From Amorphophallus konjac (Eukaryota > Streptophyta > Magnoliopsida > Alismatales > Araceae): 64,000 nucleotides of DNA. This document shows, piece after piece, positions 33,659-43,978 of the stretch. The notes under the pieces are model-generated. The model saw only the letters and a program-made list of their open reading frames with translations. It was not told where the DNA came from and ran no database searches. The stretch covers positions 199,742,102-199,806,101 of the forward strand of contig CM040125.1 in assembly GCA_022559845.1 (NCBI GenBank), in the 5' to 3' direction. Both the position numbers and the translations under genes were made by a program. Within the stretch, counting starts at the first letter, position 1; every line of letters begins with the position of its first letter.

Positions 33659-35238
33659 CTTCGTGTCAGTTTCTGTTTTCGTCTTCGAGTTGGTTTCAGT
33701 CCATGTTGTTTTCGTGTTGTTTTCGTCTTCGAGTTGGTTTCAGTCCATGTTGTTCTCCTACCGTTCTCTTTGTTGTTTGTTATGTCGTGTTGTTTTTGTA
33801 TTCGTGTCTTCGTGTTATTCTTGTGTTTATGTCCTCGTGTTGTTTATTTCTATCTTCGTCCAGGTTCCCTCTGATCGCGTGTCTGTCTACCGTTTCGCTC
33901 CGTGAGACTTCCTTCTCACCTCGTGCTGCTCTCATGAGACCTAGTGTCGTTCTCTTTGGAGTGTTTGTTTTGTCACCACTGTATCTCGTGTCGTTCTCAG
34001 TGTAGTGCACCTCTTGTTGTTCCTACATACCTCGTGCAGTTTCAGCTTGAGTGTCAACCGACTCATTTCAGGTAGATATATATATATAGCGAACCCTGAG
34101 TATTAATGGTTTTTATCTCCTTGCAGGTCCGAGGAAGATTATTCCCCAATAATTGGGCTGCACGTGATCCAATGCTAAAGGAACCAATGCTATAAAGGCA
34201 CGTGGCAAGAAGGTTCTGGACGAAGTGTGGGAGGCACACGCATTCTGCACCTTATCCACCTGCTGCTGCTGCTATATATTGAAGCCTTCGTCCACAGATG
34301 AAGGTTGATCGAAAGGTGAGAAAGAAAAAAGGCAGAAGTGCAGAGAGTTCGATCCAGCAAAAAGAAGAGAAGAAAACAGATAGGTGAGGAAAAACTGAAG
34401 AAGAGGAAGAAGAGAGAATAGCAGAAAGAGTGAGAGAGAGAGAGAGAGAGCTCGAAGCTGAGAGTTCAGAAAGAAGAAGAAGAAGATAGATTCTGGTTTC
34501 AGGATCAAATCCGAACCAGTTTGCTCTATTGTGAGCTATACTCTGTGTTTCATCATTCCAGCATTCAGTCTGCTGTGTCTTTTTCGTTTCGTGTTTTTGA
34601 CCTTTCTTTACTATCCTTGTTTTGTTTACGATCCTCTGGACTGAGGTCGGGTTCCTCCTGTGGTCTCAGGAGAAGGGAGACTAGTCTCCAGTTCTGGGCT
34701 TGTGGGTTGCAAGTCCAGGGGTACCTCCGGTTAGGAGGAAGAGAGGCTCTGCCTCTGGTGGGTTGCTGGTAGCAGAGTGCTACTGGCTGGTTCACTGGTA
34801 GTGGGGCTGCTACCAGTGAGGTTCCCTCTTGGTATAGAGGAAGAGAGACGCGAGTCTCTGGTTTCTAGTGACCGTGGGTTGCTAGAGGTTCCCTCCATGT
34901 AGGAGGAAGAGGGGAGTTTATTCCCCTAGGTAAGCTGTGTATCAGCTTCTGTTGGCAAGCTGTGTTGCCCAGCTGTTAGTGAACCCAAACTTGGTTTGAG
35001 TGTGGGGTGGATGTAGGTCTGGAGGACCGAACCACCTAAAAATCTCTTGAGCAGTGGTTTGCATTGTGAGTGTGCTTCCGCTAGATGCTTGAATAGGCGC
35101 GTCTCATGTGTTTGCTCATTGGTTTAATTGAATTTGGTTTTATTCTGAGATTGCATCCAGCACTTGAGTTTTTATTTGGGCATTAATTGTAGAAGGATAC
35201 ATTCACCCCCCTCTGTATCCGGTCATTGCACCCTAACA
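33659..35238 (+). repeat. Sire1 3' LTR, second part (rest of U3, R, U5)
   Basis: Continues the CTTCGTGTYGTTTTC-type motif array to about 34040. A conserved block shared with Sire2 follows (TATCTCCTTGCAGGTCCGAGG, 34116-34136), then the TATA box, and sequence matching 1-828. It ends CCCTAACA at 35238. Confidence 0.88.
34273..34279 (+). promoter_or_regulatory. TATA box, Sire1 LTR
   Basis: TATATAT after CTGCTGCTGC. The Sire2 LTRs have CTGCTGCTATATATA at the same relative site. Confidence 0.6.
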
Positions 35239-35633
35239 CCTTCCTGTAGCGGCGGGCTGACGTCCAGAAGTTGACCACCTTCATCCATATAGGACATTCA
35301 TCAGGAGGGAGGATAGGCGGGAAGACCTGTATTCCAATACCCCCAGGATATTCGCCCTGCTCCATTCTCAAGGGCTTTCAATTTCTGATCCATTAGAAGC
35401 CATCTTGGACCACCAGCTCCTAATATCTTTTAAGTATGCTGACGGCTGGGGGTTGTACCACTTGAGCCTATATTATCACTTATCTTCTTGTGGCCATGAA
35501 GATTTGGCACAGCTGGTTCAGAAGAGTGAGAAAATAGGTGATGTGTGCTGGCTTGTTCGCGAGGCGGCTTCCCGAGACAAGGCGCCCGCATTATTTTATT
35601 GGCCGCTCACTCCCCGATATACAGGGCCGCCAG

Positions 35634-35714
35634 GTATGCTTGTCTTTCCTTTCAGCCTTGAAGCTGCTTCTTTCATAGTCAGTATGCATCTTTCTCACCT
35701 ATGCGCTTTTGCAG
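35634..35714 (+). other. Predicted intron 1 of the antisense gene
   Basis: GTATGC...TTTTGCAG, 81 bp, pyrimidine-rich with a good acceptor. Phase 1. It is open in frame, so retention would not truncate the protein. Confidence 0.55.
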
Positions 35715-36023
35715 CTCACCTCTCTGTGGAGGTGACTCGGCATTACAGGGAGTTGATTTCTAAGGCGCAGAAGCCTTCATATTTTGACATACCAAAGCCA
35801 GCTCCGACCACGACGCCACTACCTCCCGGTGATTCACGGAAGTGAACCCGGTCCCAAGTCAAGGAGGCCATCAGTAAGGCTAAGAAGGCCAAGCAGGCGG
35901 ACACCCGTGCTGCACGAGCGCGCCGAAGGAGGGCTACTGAAGAGGAACCAGTTGTCGCGCCTCCCCAGATCCCTTCTTTTGCTGAGTTTGAGGCCGCTCG
36001 AACACAAGGGCCCGAAGATGAAG

Positions 36024-36090
36024 GTAACTTCTTGTTCCTGTATGGCTTGTTTTCTTATTTCTACCACCTTGGCTGATCGCCTTTTTGTAG
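36024..36090 (+). other. Predicted intron 2 of the antisense gene
   Basis: GTAACT...TTTTTGTAG, 67 bp, T-rich. Phase 1. Its length is not a multiple of three, so splicing is needed to keep the frame. Confidence 0.65.
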
Positions 36091-36225
36091 CTGCTGGCAC
36101 TGTTTCTGCCGTCGTTGGGCTGGAGGCGGTGACGGGTGTCGCGGCCAGAGAGAGAGAGGAGGAAGCCCCTCCAACTTTTGGCGAGAGGGATCTACCTTCA
36201 CCGATACCCCATCAGGAGATGGAAG

Positions 36226-36308
36226 GTAACTTGCAGCTTGCCTGTAGAGCTCGGTGGTCCACCGTGCCTTTAGTCAGGTCCTGACTATTTATTGTCTTTT
36301 ACTTCCAG
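36226..36308 (+). other. Predicted intron 3 of the antisense gene
   Basis: GTAACT...TTACTTCCAG, 83 bp. Phase 1. Splicing restores the frame lost at the unspliced boundary. Confidence 0.65.
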
Positions 36309-36751
36309 TCGATGTTCGACTGATGATGCTCCCCGAAGTTGAGGTCGTGGGAGAAGCTACTGCTGGAGAGCAGGTGACTTCCAGGGAAGAATCCCAAGAT
36401 GTTCAGCAAGCTGGCGCTCCTGAGACAGAAATTGTTGAGGAGGTTCTGGCTAAGGGAGCTACACTTAGTGGCACGACACCTGCTCAGATGCTGGAGATTC
36501 AGGAGCAGGTTGAAGAGCCTTCCTCCCCCGAGCTGCTTGATTACGGTGGTGGCTCCAGTGACGACGATCTCCCATCGGCCGACATAGAGACTGAGGATGT
36601 CGGGGCCTCCTAAGCTTATGAAAGTGACTTTTTGACATTTATCCCCCAGAGACTACTAGGAGTCGAGCACTGGCCATCATACCCGATTGTAGGAAAAGGG
36701 CCAGAACCTTCAGAGGCCACTCTTGGAGGCCTAAACATAGTGTCGGTCGAG

Positions 36752-36832
36752 GTAGGAAGCGTCCTGACACCCGCTCGTAGCCCCTCTTTTTATTTCCAAG
36801 CCAGCTGGCTGACGTACATATATGTGATGCAG
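36752..36832 (+). other. Predicted intron 4 of the antisense gene
   Basis: GTAGGA...GTGATGCAG, 81 bp, with a T-rich middle. Phase 0. Confidence 0.55.
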
Positions 36833-37987
36833 GCCGAGGTGGTGCCGCCAACTGCGACGGTTCGCATACCTCTTCCGGACTTAGGCATGGGCCAACCAAT
36901 CCTTCCACCAGTTCTGTGGCCCATCGCCTTACGACTTCCACAGACTTATCCCGGAGCGGCGGCCTCAGAGGAGCCCGGAGCGATTGTAGGAATTGGCGGC
37001 TCGATCGAAGTCACGGAATCTCAAGCCCCAGCCGTCGGCAAAGGATTGCTGCTTGAGCAGAGTAGCTTCCCGGAGATAGAAGCGGAAGAAATTGTTGAGG
37101 AAGAGGTCAATGCTTCTAAGGCCTTGGCCGTCACTGAGGAATTCTCTTCTATAGAATCCGGTGAGCCTGTACACGAGGAGCGAGCATCCTTGGCTGCCAG
37201 GATGGCTATTACGGCTTCACCTTAAAGGTCAGGCAAGGAAGTTGCTGTAGTGGAGACTCCCTCAACTGCATCAGCCACCGTTGTCGAGTCTGGCGTTGGT
37301 GCCAAGCAAACCATGCCGTCGACGTCCTCCATGGCGAACGATGATAGCTGGGTTGAGGTGGACAGTAGGGTGGATTTTCAGCTCTCCGAGACTTCGCCAC
37401 TAGGTTTACAATTTTCTAGTGACATGGTGTGGCAGTCTCTAGACAATCTTCAGCGAGCCATATCGGCTTCTCCGGGCTTGACTTTTGTGCAGCTGAGGAG
37501 TCTGATAGAACACCTATCCCGCTCGTTATTGGCATTCGGGTGCCCCATGGACGATTGGACCCTGTGGGTTACCATGTTGCTAAAGCATGCCAACAGGCGG
37601 GAGTACCTCAGCCGGGAGGTATTCGATCAGCTGGCGGCTGTGAAATCGGAGAAGGCTGATTGTCGAGCTGCTGCCACTTCATTGAGACGGACCATGGGGC
37701 TACTGAGAGATACTGCCAGCACTACTTCAGAACGCTGGTCCTTCCTTACAACGCGTATAGAGGAATTACGCGCAGAACTTGCCAGGGTTGAAGCAGAATT
37801 GCAGGAGACTGAGCGCCTGGAGGTTCAGACCGTAGAGGAAGCAGACCTGGCAGAAGGGCAGCTTGCGTCCTTGGATGAAAAATTATCACAGCTGTCGGCT
37901 ACCGAATCTCCGTTGCAAGAGCTGACTCAGTACCCTTCCTTGGGTCTTTTGGCATTAGAAGACATCTTCCCGCGCCCTCTGCAGTAA

Positions 37988-38449
37988 CTTCATTTTATTT
38001 CTATTTCTTCTACTTTTTTTTATTTTCACTCCTTTTTGTCTTCGGAGCTCATGTATCTTGGGGCATGCCCCGAACACGGATGTATTCTGATAACTCATAT
38101 CAATGAAATGCCCTTATTGGTTGCCTCAATCGTGACTTCTTCTTTTTTCTTTTCTCTTCTTTTCTTTCTCCTTCCTGTCGATTAGCTCAGTCCAAGGATG
38201 TAAGTTACTGGCACAGGAGAGCGCTCACGTCTTCAGCGAAGGGGTGAGGTGTTCGCTCCACTGTGGATTAACTATTCCCGGAATCGAGCTTTGACCAGGG
38301 TGGGACATGGGAAGAGTAGGCGGATGCGCCCCACTAATTTCGCCGATGGTGACGAAAGCTGAGAGTGCGGTTTATTCATCGACACAGTTCAAATGTCGAA
38401 GCAATGGCAGTTTGTCTATTAACGAGGACGGAAGGTCCAAGTTAAAGGA
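37988..38449 (+). other. 3' flank of the antisense gene
   Basis: T-rich tail after the stop with ATCAATGAAATG near 38098, a plausible polyadenylation signal. No ORF. The last ~60 bp already resemble the 122-bp repeat of 39860-40500 ('gtcgaagcaa...gacgaaaggtccaagttaaa'). Confidence 0.5.
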
Positions 38450-39490
38450 TAGTTGACCAGGCTTGCTGATGGTGACAAGGGTCGAAAGGATAGTGACCGA
38501 TCTTGCCGATGGTGACAAGGGTCGAAAGGATGGGCGGTCTTGCCAGTGGTGACAAGGACCGAAAAGGGTAGCGATCGATCTTGCTGATGGTGACAAGGGT
38601 TGAAAAGGATGACCGGTCCTACTGATGGTGACAAGGGCCAAAAAGGGTAGCGACCGATCTTGCCCATGGTGACAAGGGTCGAAAAGGGTAGCGACCGATC
38701 TTGCCGAAGGTGACAAGGGTCGAAAAGGATAGCGACCGATCTTGCCGATGATGACAATGGTCGAAAAGGATGGCCGGTCTTACCGATGGTGACAAGGGCT
38801 GAAAAGGGTAGCGACCGATCTTACCGATGGTGACAAGGGTCGAAAAGGATAGCGACCGATCGTACCGATGATGACAAGGGTCGAAAAGGATGGCCGGTCT
38901 TGCCGATGGTGAGAAGGGCCGAAAAGGGTAGCGACCGATCTTGCCGATGGTGACAAGGGTCGAAAAGGGTAGCGACCGATCTTGCCGATGGTGACAAGGT
39001 CGAAAAGGATAGCGACCGATCTTGCCGATGATGACAATGGTCGAAAAGGATGGCCAGTCTTGCCGATGGTGACAAGGGCCGAAAAGGGTATCGATCGATC
39101 TTGCCGATGGTGACAAGGGTCGAAAAGGATAGTGACTGATCTTGCCGATGATGACAAGGGTCGAAAAGGATGGCCGGTCTTGTCGATGGTGACAAGGGCC
39201 AAAAAGGGTAGTGACCGATCTTGCCGATGGTGACAAGGGTCGAAAAGGATGGCCGGTCTTACCGATGTTGACAAGGGTCGAAAAGGATGGCCGGTCTTAC
39301 CGATGGTGATAAGGGCCGAAAAGGGTAGCGACCGATCTTGCCGATGGTGACAAGGGTCGAAAAGGACTGTTGGTCCTGCCGATGGTGACAAGGGCCGAAA
39401 AGGGTAGCGACCGATCCTGCCGATGGTGACAAGGGTCGAAAAGGATAGCGACCGATCTTGCCGATGATGACAAGGGTCGAAAAGGGTAGA
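38450..39490 (-). repeat. Tandem array 1, ~41-bp unit (with 38-bp variants), ~26 copies
   Basis: Unit core GACCGATCTTGCCGATGGTG then ACAAGGGTCGAAAAGGRTAGC. A shorter variant lacks a few bases around the TAGCGAC segment. The 100-205-codon minus-strand ORFs across it are repeat translations, not genes. It lies between integrase and the antisense gene. Confidence 0.92.
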
Positions 39491-39579
39491 TGGAAGTGGA
39501 ATGATGAACGAGGGTAGCCTCGTTACTACATCATCATCATCATTTTTATTTCATTTTTTATCACATTATTGACTCAAGC

Positions 39580-39760
39580 GCCCTTTCGGGTTTTCGCCGA
39601 AATCAGCCCCCTCTTATTTTTGCCCACGCACCCTTTCGGGTTTTCATGTGGCGGGGTACTCGATTTTGCCTGTAACACCCTTTCGGGTTTTCGCCATAGC
39701 TAGGTTATAGCCATTTTTGCCCTTGTCCTAGTCTAGGAGCAAGGCCGGCAGGGTATCTCT
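39580..39760 (-). repeat. CCCTTTCGGGTTTTC repeat block, copy 1
   Basis: Three copies of a CGCCCTTTCGGGTTTTCGCC-like motif, then a 'ggttatagccattttt' tail. The whole block recurs at 40590-40800. Confidence 0.75.
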
Positions 39761-39859
39761 TTTTTTAACCCCATTTGTTTCTATCTTTTTCTCTTTTCTT
39801 TATTCCACGGAGAACCCGGAACATGGGAGAACTTATCTGCTAGAATGCCGACCAGCCTT

Positions 39860-40510
39860 ATCGATGATGATAAGGGTAGGGGCCTGGTTTAGTTCGTCGA
39901 CATTGGTTAAATGCCGAAGCAAAGACTATACAGTCCTTAACAGGGACGAAAGGTCCAAGCTAAGAGATAGAGGTCAATCGATCTCGTCGATGATGACGAG
40001 GGTCGAACGCGAGTCTGTTCATCGACGTGGCTTACATGTCGAAGCAAGGAGTATGTTCATTAACCAGGACGAAAGGTCCGAGTTAAAGGTGGAGGCCGAC
40101 CGATCTCGCCAATGATGACGAGGGCCGAACACGGGTTTGTTCATCGACGTGGTTTACATGTCGAAGCAAGGAGTACGTTCATTAACTGGGATGAAAGGTC
40201 CGAGTTAAAGGTGGAGGCCGACCGATCTCGCTGATGATGACGAGGGCCGAACTCTGGTTTGTTCATCGACGTGGTTTACATGTCGAAGCAAGGAGTACGT
40301 TCATTAACCGGGACGAAAGGTCCGAGTTAAAGGTGGAGGCCGACCGATCTCACCGATGATGATGAGGGCCGAACACGGGTTTGTTCATCGACGTGGTTTA
40401 CATGTCGAAGCAAGGAGTATGTTCATTAACCAGGACGAAAGGTCCGAGTCAAAGGTGGAGGCCGACCGATCTCGCCGATGGTGATGAGGGCCGAACATGG
40501 TTTTGTAGGG
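39860..40510 (-). repeat. Tandem array 2, ~122-bp unit, ~5 copies
   Basis: GTTCATCGACGTGG recurs near 40015, 40139, 40260 and 40382. Each unit ends GACCGATCTCGCCGATGATG ACGAGGGCCGAACACGG, which is homologous to the array-1 monomer. Confidence 0.9.
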
Positions 40511-40589
40511 GATTCCTAGTGGGACTTTTGAGGGTTGTCCCTTGGGAGTTTTATCAGTAGGAGAATAAAGAAGAAATTTTTAGATTACC

Positions 40590-40800
40590 ACTTTGCTGAC
40601 CCGAGCGCCCTTTCGGGTTTTCACTGAAGTCAGTCCCCTCTTGCTTTTGCCCACGCGCCCTTTCAGGTTTTCACGTGGCGAGGTACCTGATTTTGCCTGT
40701 AGCGCCCTTTCAGGTTTTCACCACAGCCGGGTTATAGCCATTTTTTCCCCTGTTCCGAATATAAGAACAAGTCTGGCGGGGTATCTCTATTTTTTTTCTT
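40590..40800 (-). repeat. CCCTTTCGGGTTTTC repeat block, copy 2
   Basis: Second copy of 39580-39760: three CCCTTTC(G/A)GGTTTTCAC motifs with the same tail. Confidence 0.75.
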
Positions 40801-40840
40801 AACCCCATTTTTCTTTTCTTCCTTTTTTTATAACAGAAGG

Positions 40841-41240
40841 ATGTTGAGAGAGTCGACTAGGACATGGAGCTCTGCCCCGAAGAGAAGGGATTTATTCGTT
40901 AGCGCGAAGGCAATGCTAACGCAAAGGACGGATTCGTGCCGATTCGGGCGTAAGGTCTACAACGGCAAAGATATATATAAGTTGGCTAGGACACGGAGTC
41001 TTGTGCCGAGAAAAAGGGGTTTGTTCGTTAGCAAGGAGATAATGCTAACGTGAAGGGTGGATTTGTGCCGATTCGGGCGTAATGCCCGCAATGGCAGAGA
41101 TGTGTAAAGGTTGGCGAAGACACGAAGTCTTGCGCCGAAAATGGAGTTTATTCGTTAGCAAGGAGACAATGCTAACGCAAAGGATGGATTCGTACTGATT
41201 CGGGCGTAAGGCCCGCAATGGCAAAGATGTATATATTGTG
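40841..41240 (-). repeat. Tandem array 3, ~125-bp unit, ~3 copies
   Basis: Repeats of 'ggacacggagtct', 'ttcgttagcaaggag', 'aatgctaacg' and 'gattcgggcgtaaggcccgcaatggc'. Confidence 0.85.
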
Positions 41241-41254
41241 CGAGTTTGGCTAGG

Positions 41255-41578
41255 GCAGAGTACCACTGGGTCGCGGTGTGGGTAGCTCGGTCAGCGCGGA
41301 GTGCCACTAGACCAAGGTAAGGGTAACCCGGTCAGGGCGGAGTGCCACTAGACCAGGGTAAGGTAGCTCGATCAGGGCGTAGTGCCACTAGACCAAGGTA
41401 TGGTAGCTCGGTCAGGGCGGAGTGCCACTAGACCAAGGTGGAGGCAGCTCGATCAGGGCGGAGTGCCACTAGACCAAAGTAAAAAGGTAGCTCGATCAGG
41501 GCGGAGTGCCACTAGACCAAGGTGAGGAAGCTCGGTAAGGGCGGAGTGCCACTAGACCAAGGTAAAAAGGTAGTTCGA
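41255..41578 (-). repeat. Tandem array 4, ~42-bp unit, ~7 copies
   Basis: Unit GGTAGCTCGGTCAGGGCGGA then GTGCCACTAGACCAAGGTAA. It abuts the integrase stop codon at 41579. Confidence 0.9.
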
Positions 41579-42892
41579 TTATTCAGGGAATGCCAGTTGC
41601 GCCGTGTGATACAGCTTTATATGCTTTCCATTGAGGGGAGAGAACTGGATGACTCCTTTGTGGTCTACCAGGACATAGGCGCCCCCTTCATATACTCGGC
41701 AGATGATGTATGGTCCGACCCAGTTTTCGACCAACTTCCCTTTGGGGTTAGCGGCCATCACTTCTCTTCTTTTGACCATTACCAGGTCTCCCTTCTTGAG
41801 CTCTCATCCTTTGACCAGCTTATCAAAAGCACGGGCCATCCGAGCTTGGTAGAGTTGGATGTTTTGTTGCGCACGGAGGCACTTTCCTTCGAGCTCGGCG
41901 AGCTCTTCCAATCTTCTTTCTGTATTGGTTTGTTCACCGCTGACTAGTCCATGCTAGATGGCGACTCGTAGCGAGGGAACTTCTAATTCAATCGGCACCA
42001 CAGCCTCTGACCCATACACGATGGAGAATGGCGAACAGCCGGTTGGGGTTTTATAGATAGTACGATAAGCCCAGAGCACCTCGTACATCTTTCATTCCCA
42101 GTCCTTTTTATTAGACTTGACAGTCTTTGCCAGCAACGTGCATAGTGTTTTGTTGAAGGCTTCTGCAAGTCCATTGGCTTGAGGGTTGTAGGGGGATGAA
42201 GTCCTCCAGTCAATCTTGTATTTGTCGGCTAGCCGGTAAACCTTATGATTTCTGAAATGGCTACCGTTGTCCGAGATAATTCGGCTGGGAATCCTGAACC
42301 GGAATATTATGTTCTGCTAGAAGAACCTTGCAACTAGTTCTCCCGTCACATCTCTTAACGCAACTGCTTCTGCCCATCTGGAGAAGTAATATGTAGCTGC
42401 TAAGATGTATTTGCACCCTAACGAAGATGTTGGCAGTGGCCCTACCACGTCCGTGCCCCATTGAGCGAACGACCAGCTTGGCAAGGTAGGATGTAGTGGC
42501 ACTGGAGGCCTTCTTGACACATTGGCGTGTTCTTGACATTTCTGACAAGCCGTGGCGAACTTGCAGCAGTCTTCAAATACAGTGGGCCAATAGTAACCCA
42601 ATTTCTTTATCTCAATTTTCATCTTTGGGCCGGCCTGATGCACTCCAGCTGATCCCGCATGGATTTCTTGTATCACCTGCCCAGCTTCTGCTGAAGACAA
42701 GCAACGAAGTAGGATTTTTCTTCTGGCATCCGCCATTATTCGGAACAGGGTTCCGTTTCTCATCTCGTAAGAGTCTTTGACCCTCAGGAGTTTCATTATC
42801 TGTTCTTTTCCTTTTGGGAGCTGCTGGTGTTGAAACCACCGCAGGAGATGTTCTCGCCAATCGGGCTGCTTAACCTCTTCGACGGCTACCAC
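41579..42892 (-). pseudogene. int: Tat integrase
   Basis: Inserts cDNA into chromosomes. Order on the minus strand: a zinc-binding region with GYYWPTVFEDC and CQKCQEHAN; catalytic core with WGTDVVGPLP (first Asp), ISDNGSHF (second Asp) and NPQANGLAEAFNK (Glu); and a C-terminal GPY-type module (GPYIICRVYEGGAY). All three catalytic acidic residues are present, but the usual VDYF segment reads TYYF. Stops interrupt the frame: TAG just after ELVARFF (near 42317), TGA in the KDWE-KMYE segment, and one before ELKKGDLVMVKRR. The gene follows the second RNase H in the same frame and ends against repeat array 4. No chromodomain is visible. Inactive copy. Confidence 0.85.
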
Positions 42893-42937
42893 CTCAATCT
42901 CTTGTTCGTCGGCTAAGACCTCTGTTACACTGGGGAC

Positions 42938-43411
42938 CTACCGGCGGTTGATCATTGTTATATTCAGGCTTGTGTCTGGCGGGACTACCAAAGAACTGGC
43001 CAACTTGGCGAGGGCGTCTGCCTGAGCATTCTGGCCTCGGTTGATATGCTTGATGCTGATGAAGTAGAATCTTGACATCAGGCGGGTCGCCAGCTGATGG
43101 TAGAAGAGGAGCTCTTGCTTTCGCACATCGAACTCTCCTTCCAGCTGTTTTATAACTGGCATGGAGTCTCCGAATGCTTCCAACATCTGAATTCCCATGG
43201 ATAGAGCAATTTACAACCTGATTATCAGGGCTTCATACTCTGCTTCATTATTTGTGCAAGGCTTGTTTATCAAGCAAGATGTGTGCACAACTTCCCCTTC
43301 TGGAGATTTCAGGACTATGCCTGCTCCTGCTCTGACCCTGGCAGATCCAGTGGTAGAGGTGTCAATTCTGGAAGCACCATTGAAATATAGCTGCCACAAG
43401 GAGGGCCGCAC
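42938..43411 (-). pseudogene. Tat second (plant-type) RNase H domain
   Basis: Extra RNase H found in Tat-lineage elements and thought to be acquired from the plant. Motifs: LYFNGAS, RAGAGIVLKSPEG, NNEAEYEAL and GDSMPVIKQ, then RGQNAQADALAKLAS. The first catalytic Asp (LYFDGAS in the family) is Asn here, codon 43379-43381. The Glu and second Asp remain. TAA near 43211 and TAG near 42938 split the frame. The Asn change is a G-to-A on the coding strand, in line with the C-to-T/G-to-A stops elsewhere in this element. Confidence 0.8.
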
Positions 43412-43957
43412 CTGAGCGGCTTCTAGGGTTTCATCTTCAGGAAGCTCCGGTTCCAGCAGACAGTCCCCGGGTACTGGGTGCTCGGCGAAAAAGTCTGCAA
43501 TAGTTTGGCCCTTGACAGCCTTTCACGGCACATAGGAGATGTCAAACTCCATAAGGATTACTGCCCATTTGCCCAAGCGACCTTTGAGTGCCGACTGGGA
43601 CATAATATATTTCAGCGGGTCCTCTTTGGATACCAAGCTGATTTCATGCGACAACATATAGTGTCGAAGCTTCTTAAATGCGAAGACCAGTGCCAGACAG
43701 ATCTTCTCAATATAAGTATATTTCTCCTCGATTCTGACCAGTCTCCGACTGAGGTAGTAGAGGGCTTGTTCTTTCTCTTCTTCATTATTCTGGGCCAGCA
43801 TTGCCCCCAGGGAATTGTGTGTAGCTGTTATATATAATATCAACGGCCGTCCTTTCACCGGTGCGCCCAACACTGGAGGAGTCTTCAGATAGTCTTTCAG
43901 CTTGTCAAAGGCTATCTGGCAATCTTCATCCCAGTAAAAGGGAACATCCTTCATCAT
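43412..43957 (-). pseudogene. Tat first RNase H (RT-linked) and connection
   Basis: Follows RT. Contains FYWDEDCQIAFDKLKDYL, LYITATHNSLGAMLAQ, QALYYLSRRL, KICLALVFAFKKLRHYM and KGRLGKWAVILMEFDI, typical of the gypsy RT-RNase H pair. A stop near 43523 separates it from KGQTIADFFAEHP, the usual linker to the second RNase H. It continues in frame from the RT segment after stops near 43979. Confidence 0.8.
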
Positions 43958-43978
43958 CAGTTTGTGGAAAGGCTAGCA

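Larger units (their letters stand above)
1..35238 (+). mobile_element. Sire1: non-autonomous Sirevirus-like LTR retrotransposon, left end outside window
   Basis: Order of parts: partial 5' LTR (1-828), initiator-Met PBS (831-842), gag (960-3182), long non-coding stretches, a 765-codon ORF (14964-17261), several polypurine tracts, and a 3' LTR starting near 17629 and ending 35238. Two nested insertions (3950-13644 and 18479-33658) account for most of the length. Without them the interior is about 7.1 kb and the LTR about 2.4 kb. No protease, integrase, RT or RNase H coding is visible. Six CCHC knuckles in gag, multiple GGGGGAG tracts and an extra ORF before the 3' LTR are known Sirevirus (Ty1/copia) traits, so the assignment is inference from structure. 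Right flank CCTTC (35239-35243) should be the TSD; its partner lies left of the window. Confidence 0.8.
17629..35238 (+). repeat. Sire1 3' LTR, split by element X
   Basis: LTR sequence occupies 17629-18478 and 33659-35238. The start (TGTGTCCCTGTGG) is placed after the last polypurine tract and is uncertain by a couple of bases. The end, CACCCTAACA, is identical to that of the 5' LTR. Removing X and one TSD copy (CCACA) gives about 2.43 kb. U3 holds AAGTCTATACA- and CGTGTCGTTT-type motif arrays; the TATA box is at 34273. Confidence 0.85.
35239..37987 (+). pseudogene. Antisense gene of the Tat element, five exons, four in-frame stops, 5' end cut off by Sire1
   Basis: Runs opposite to gag-pol between the 3' repeats and the (unseen) 3' LTR, where Tat elements carry an antisense ORF. 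Joining exons 35240-35633, 35715-36023, 36091-36225, 36309-36751 and 36833-37987 across four GT...AG introns keeps one frame for 812 codons. Four stops interrupt it: TGA 35258-35260, TGA 35843-35845, TAA 36611-36613 and TAA 37223-37225. Each is explained by one C-to-T change from CGA or CAA. Exon 1 holds a Trp/Tyr-rich globular segment (YADGWGLYHLSLYYHL). Exon 2 has a basic, NLS-like run (KAKKAKQ...RARRRRA). Exons 3-4 are acidic, and the last exon ends in a coiled coil (LRAELARVEAELQETERLEV). An AATGAAAT near 38100 may be the polyadenylation signal. Protein function unknown. Confidence 0.7.

Noticed and set aside
38372..39391. Long minus-strand ORFs of 112-205 codons over array 1
   Set aside because: They translate a 41/38-bp tandem repeat in several frames, with no gene-like composition.
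38450..41578. Possible CRISPR-like array
   Set aside because: Units abut without unique spacers, vary in length, and lie in a plant retrotransposon 3' region.
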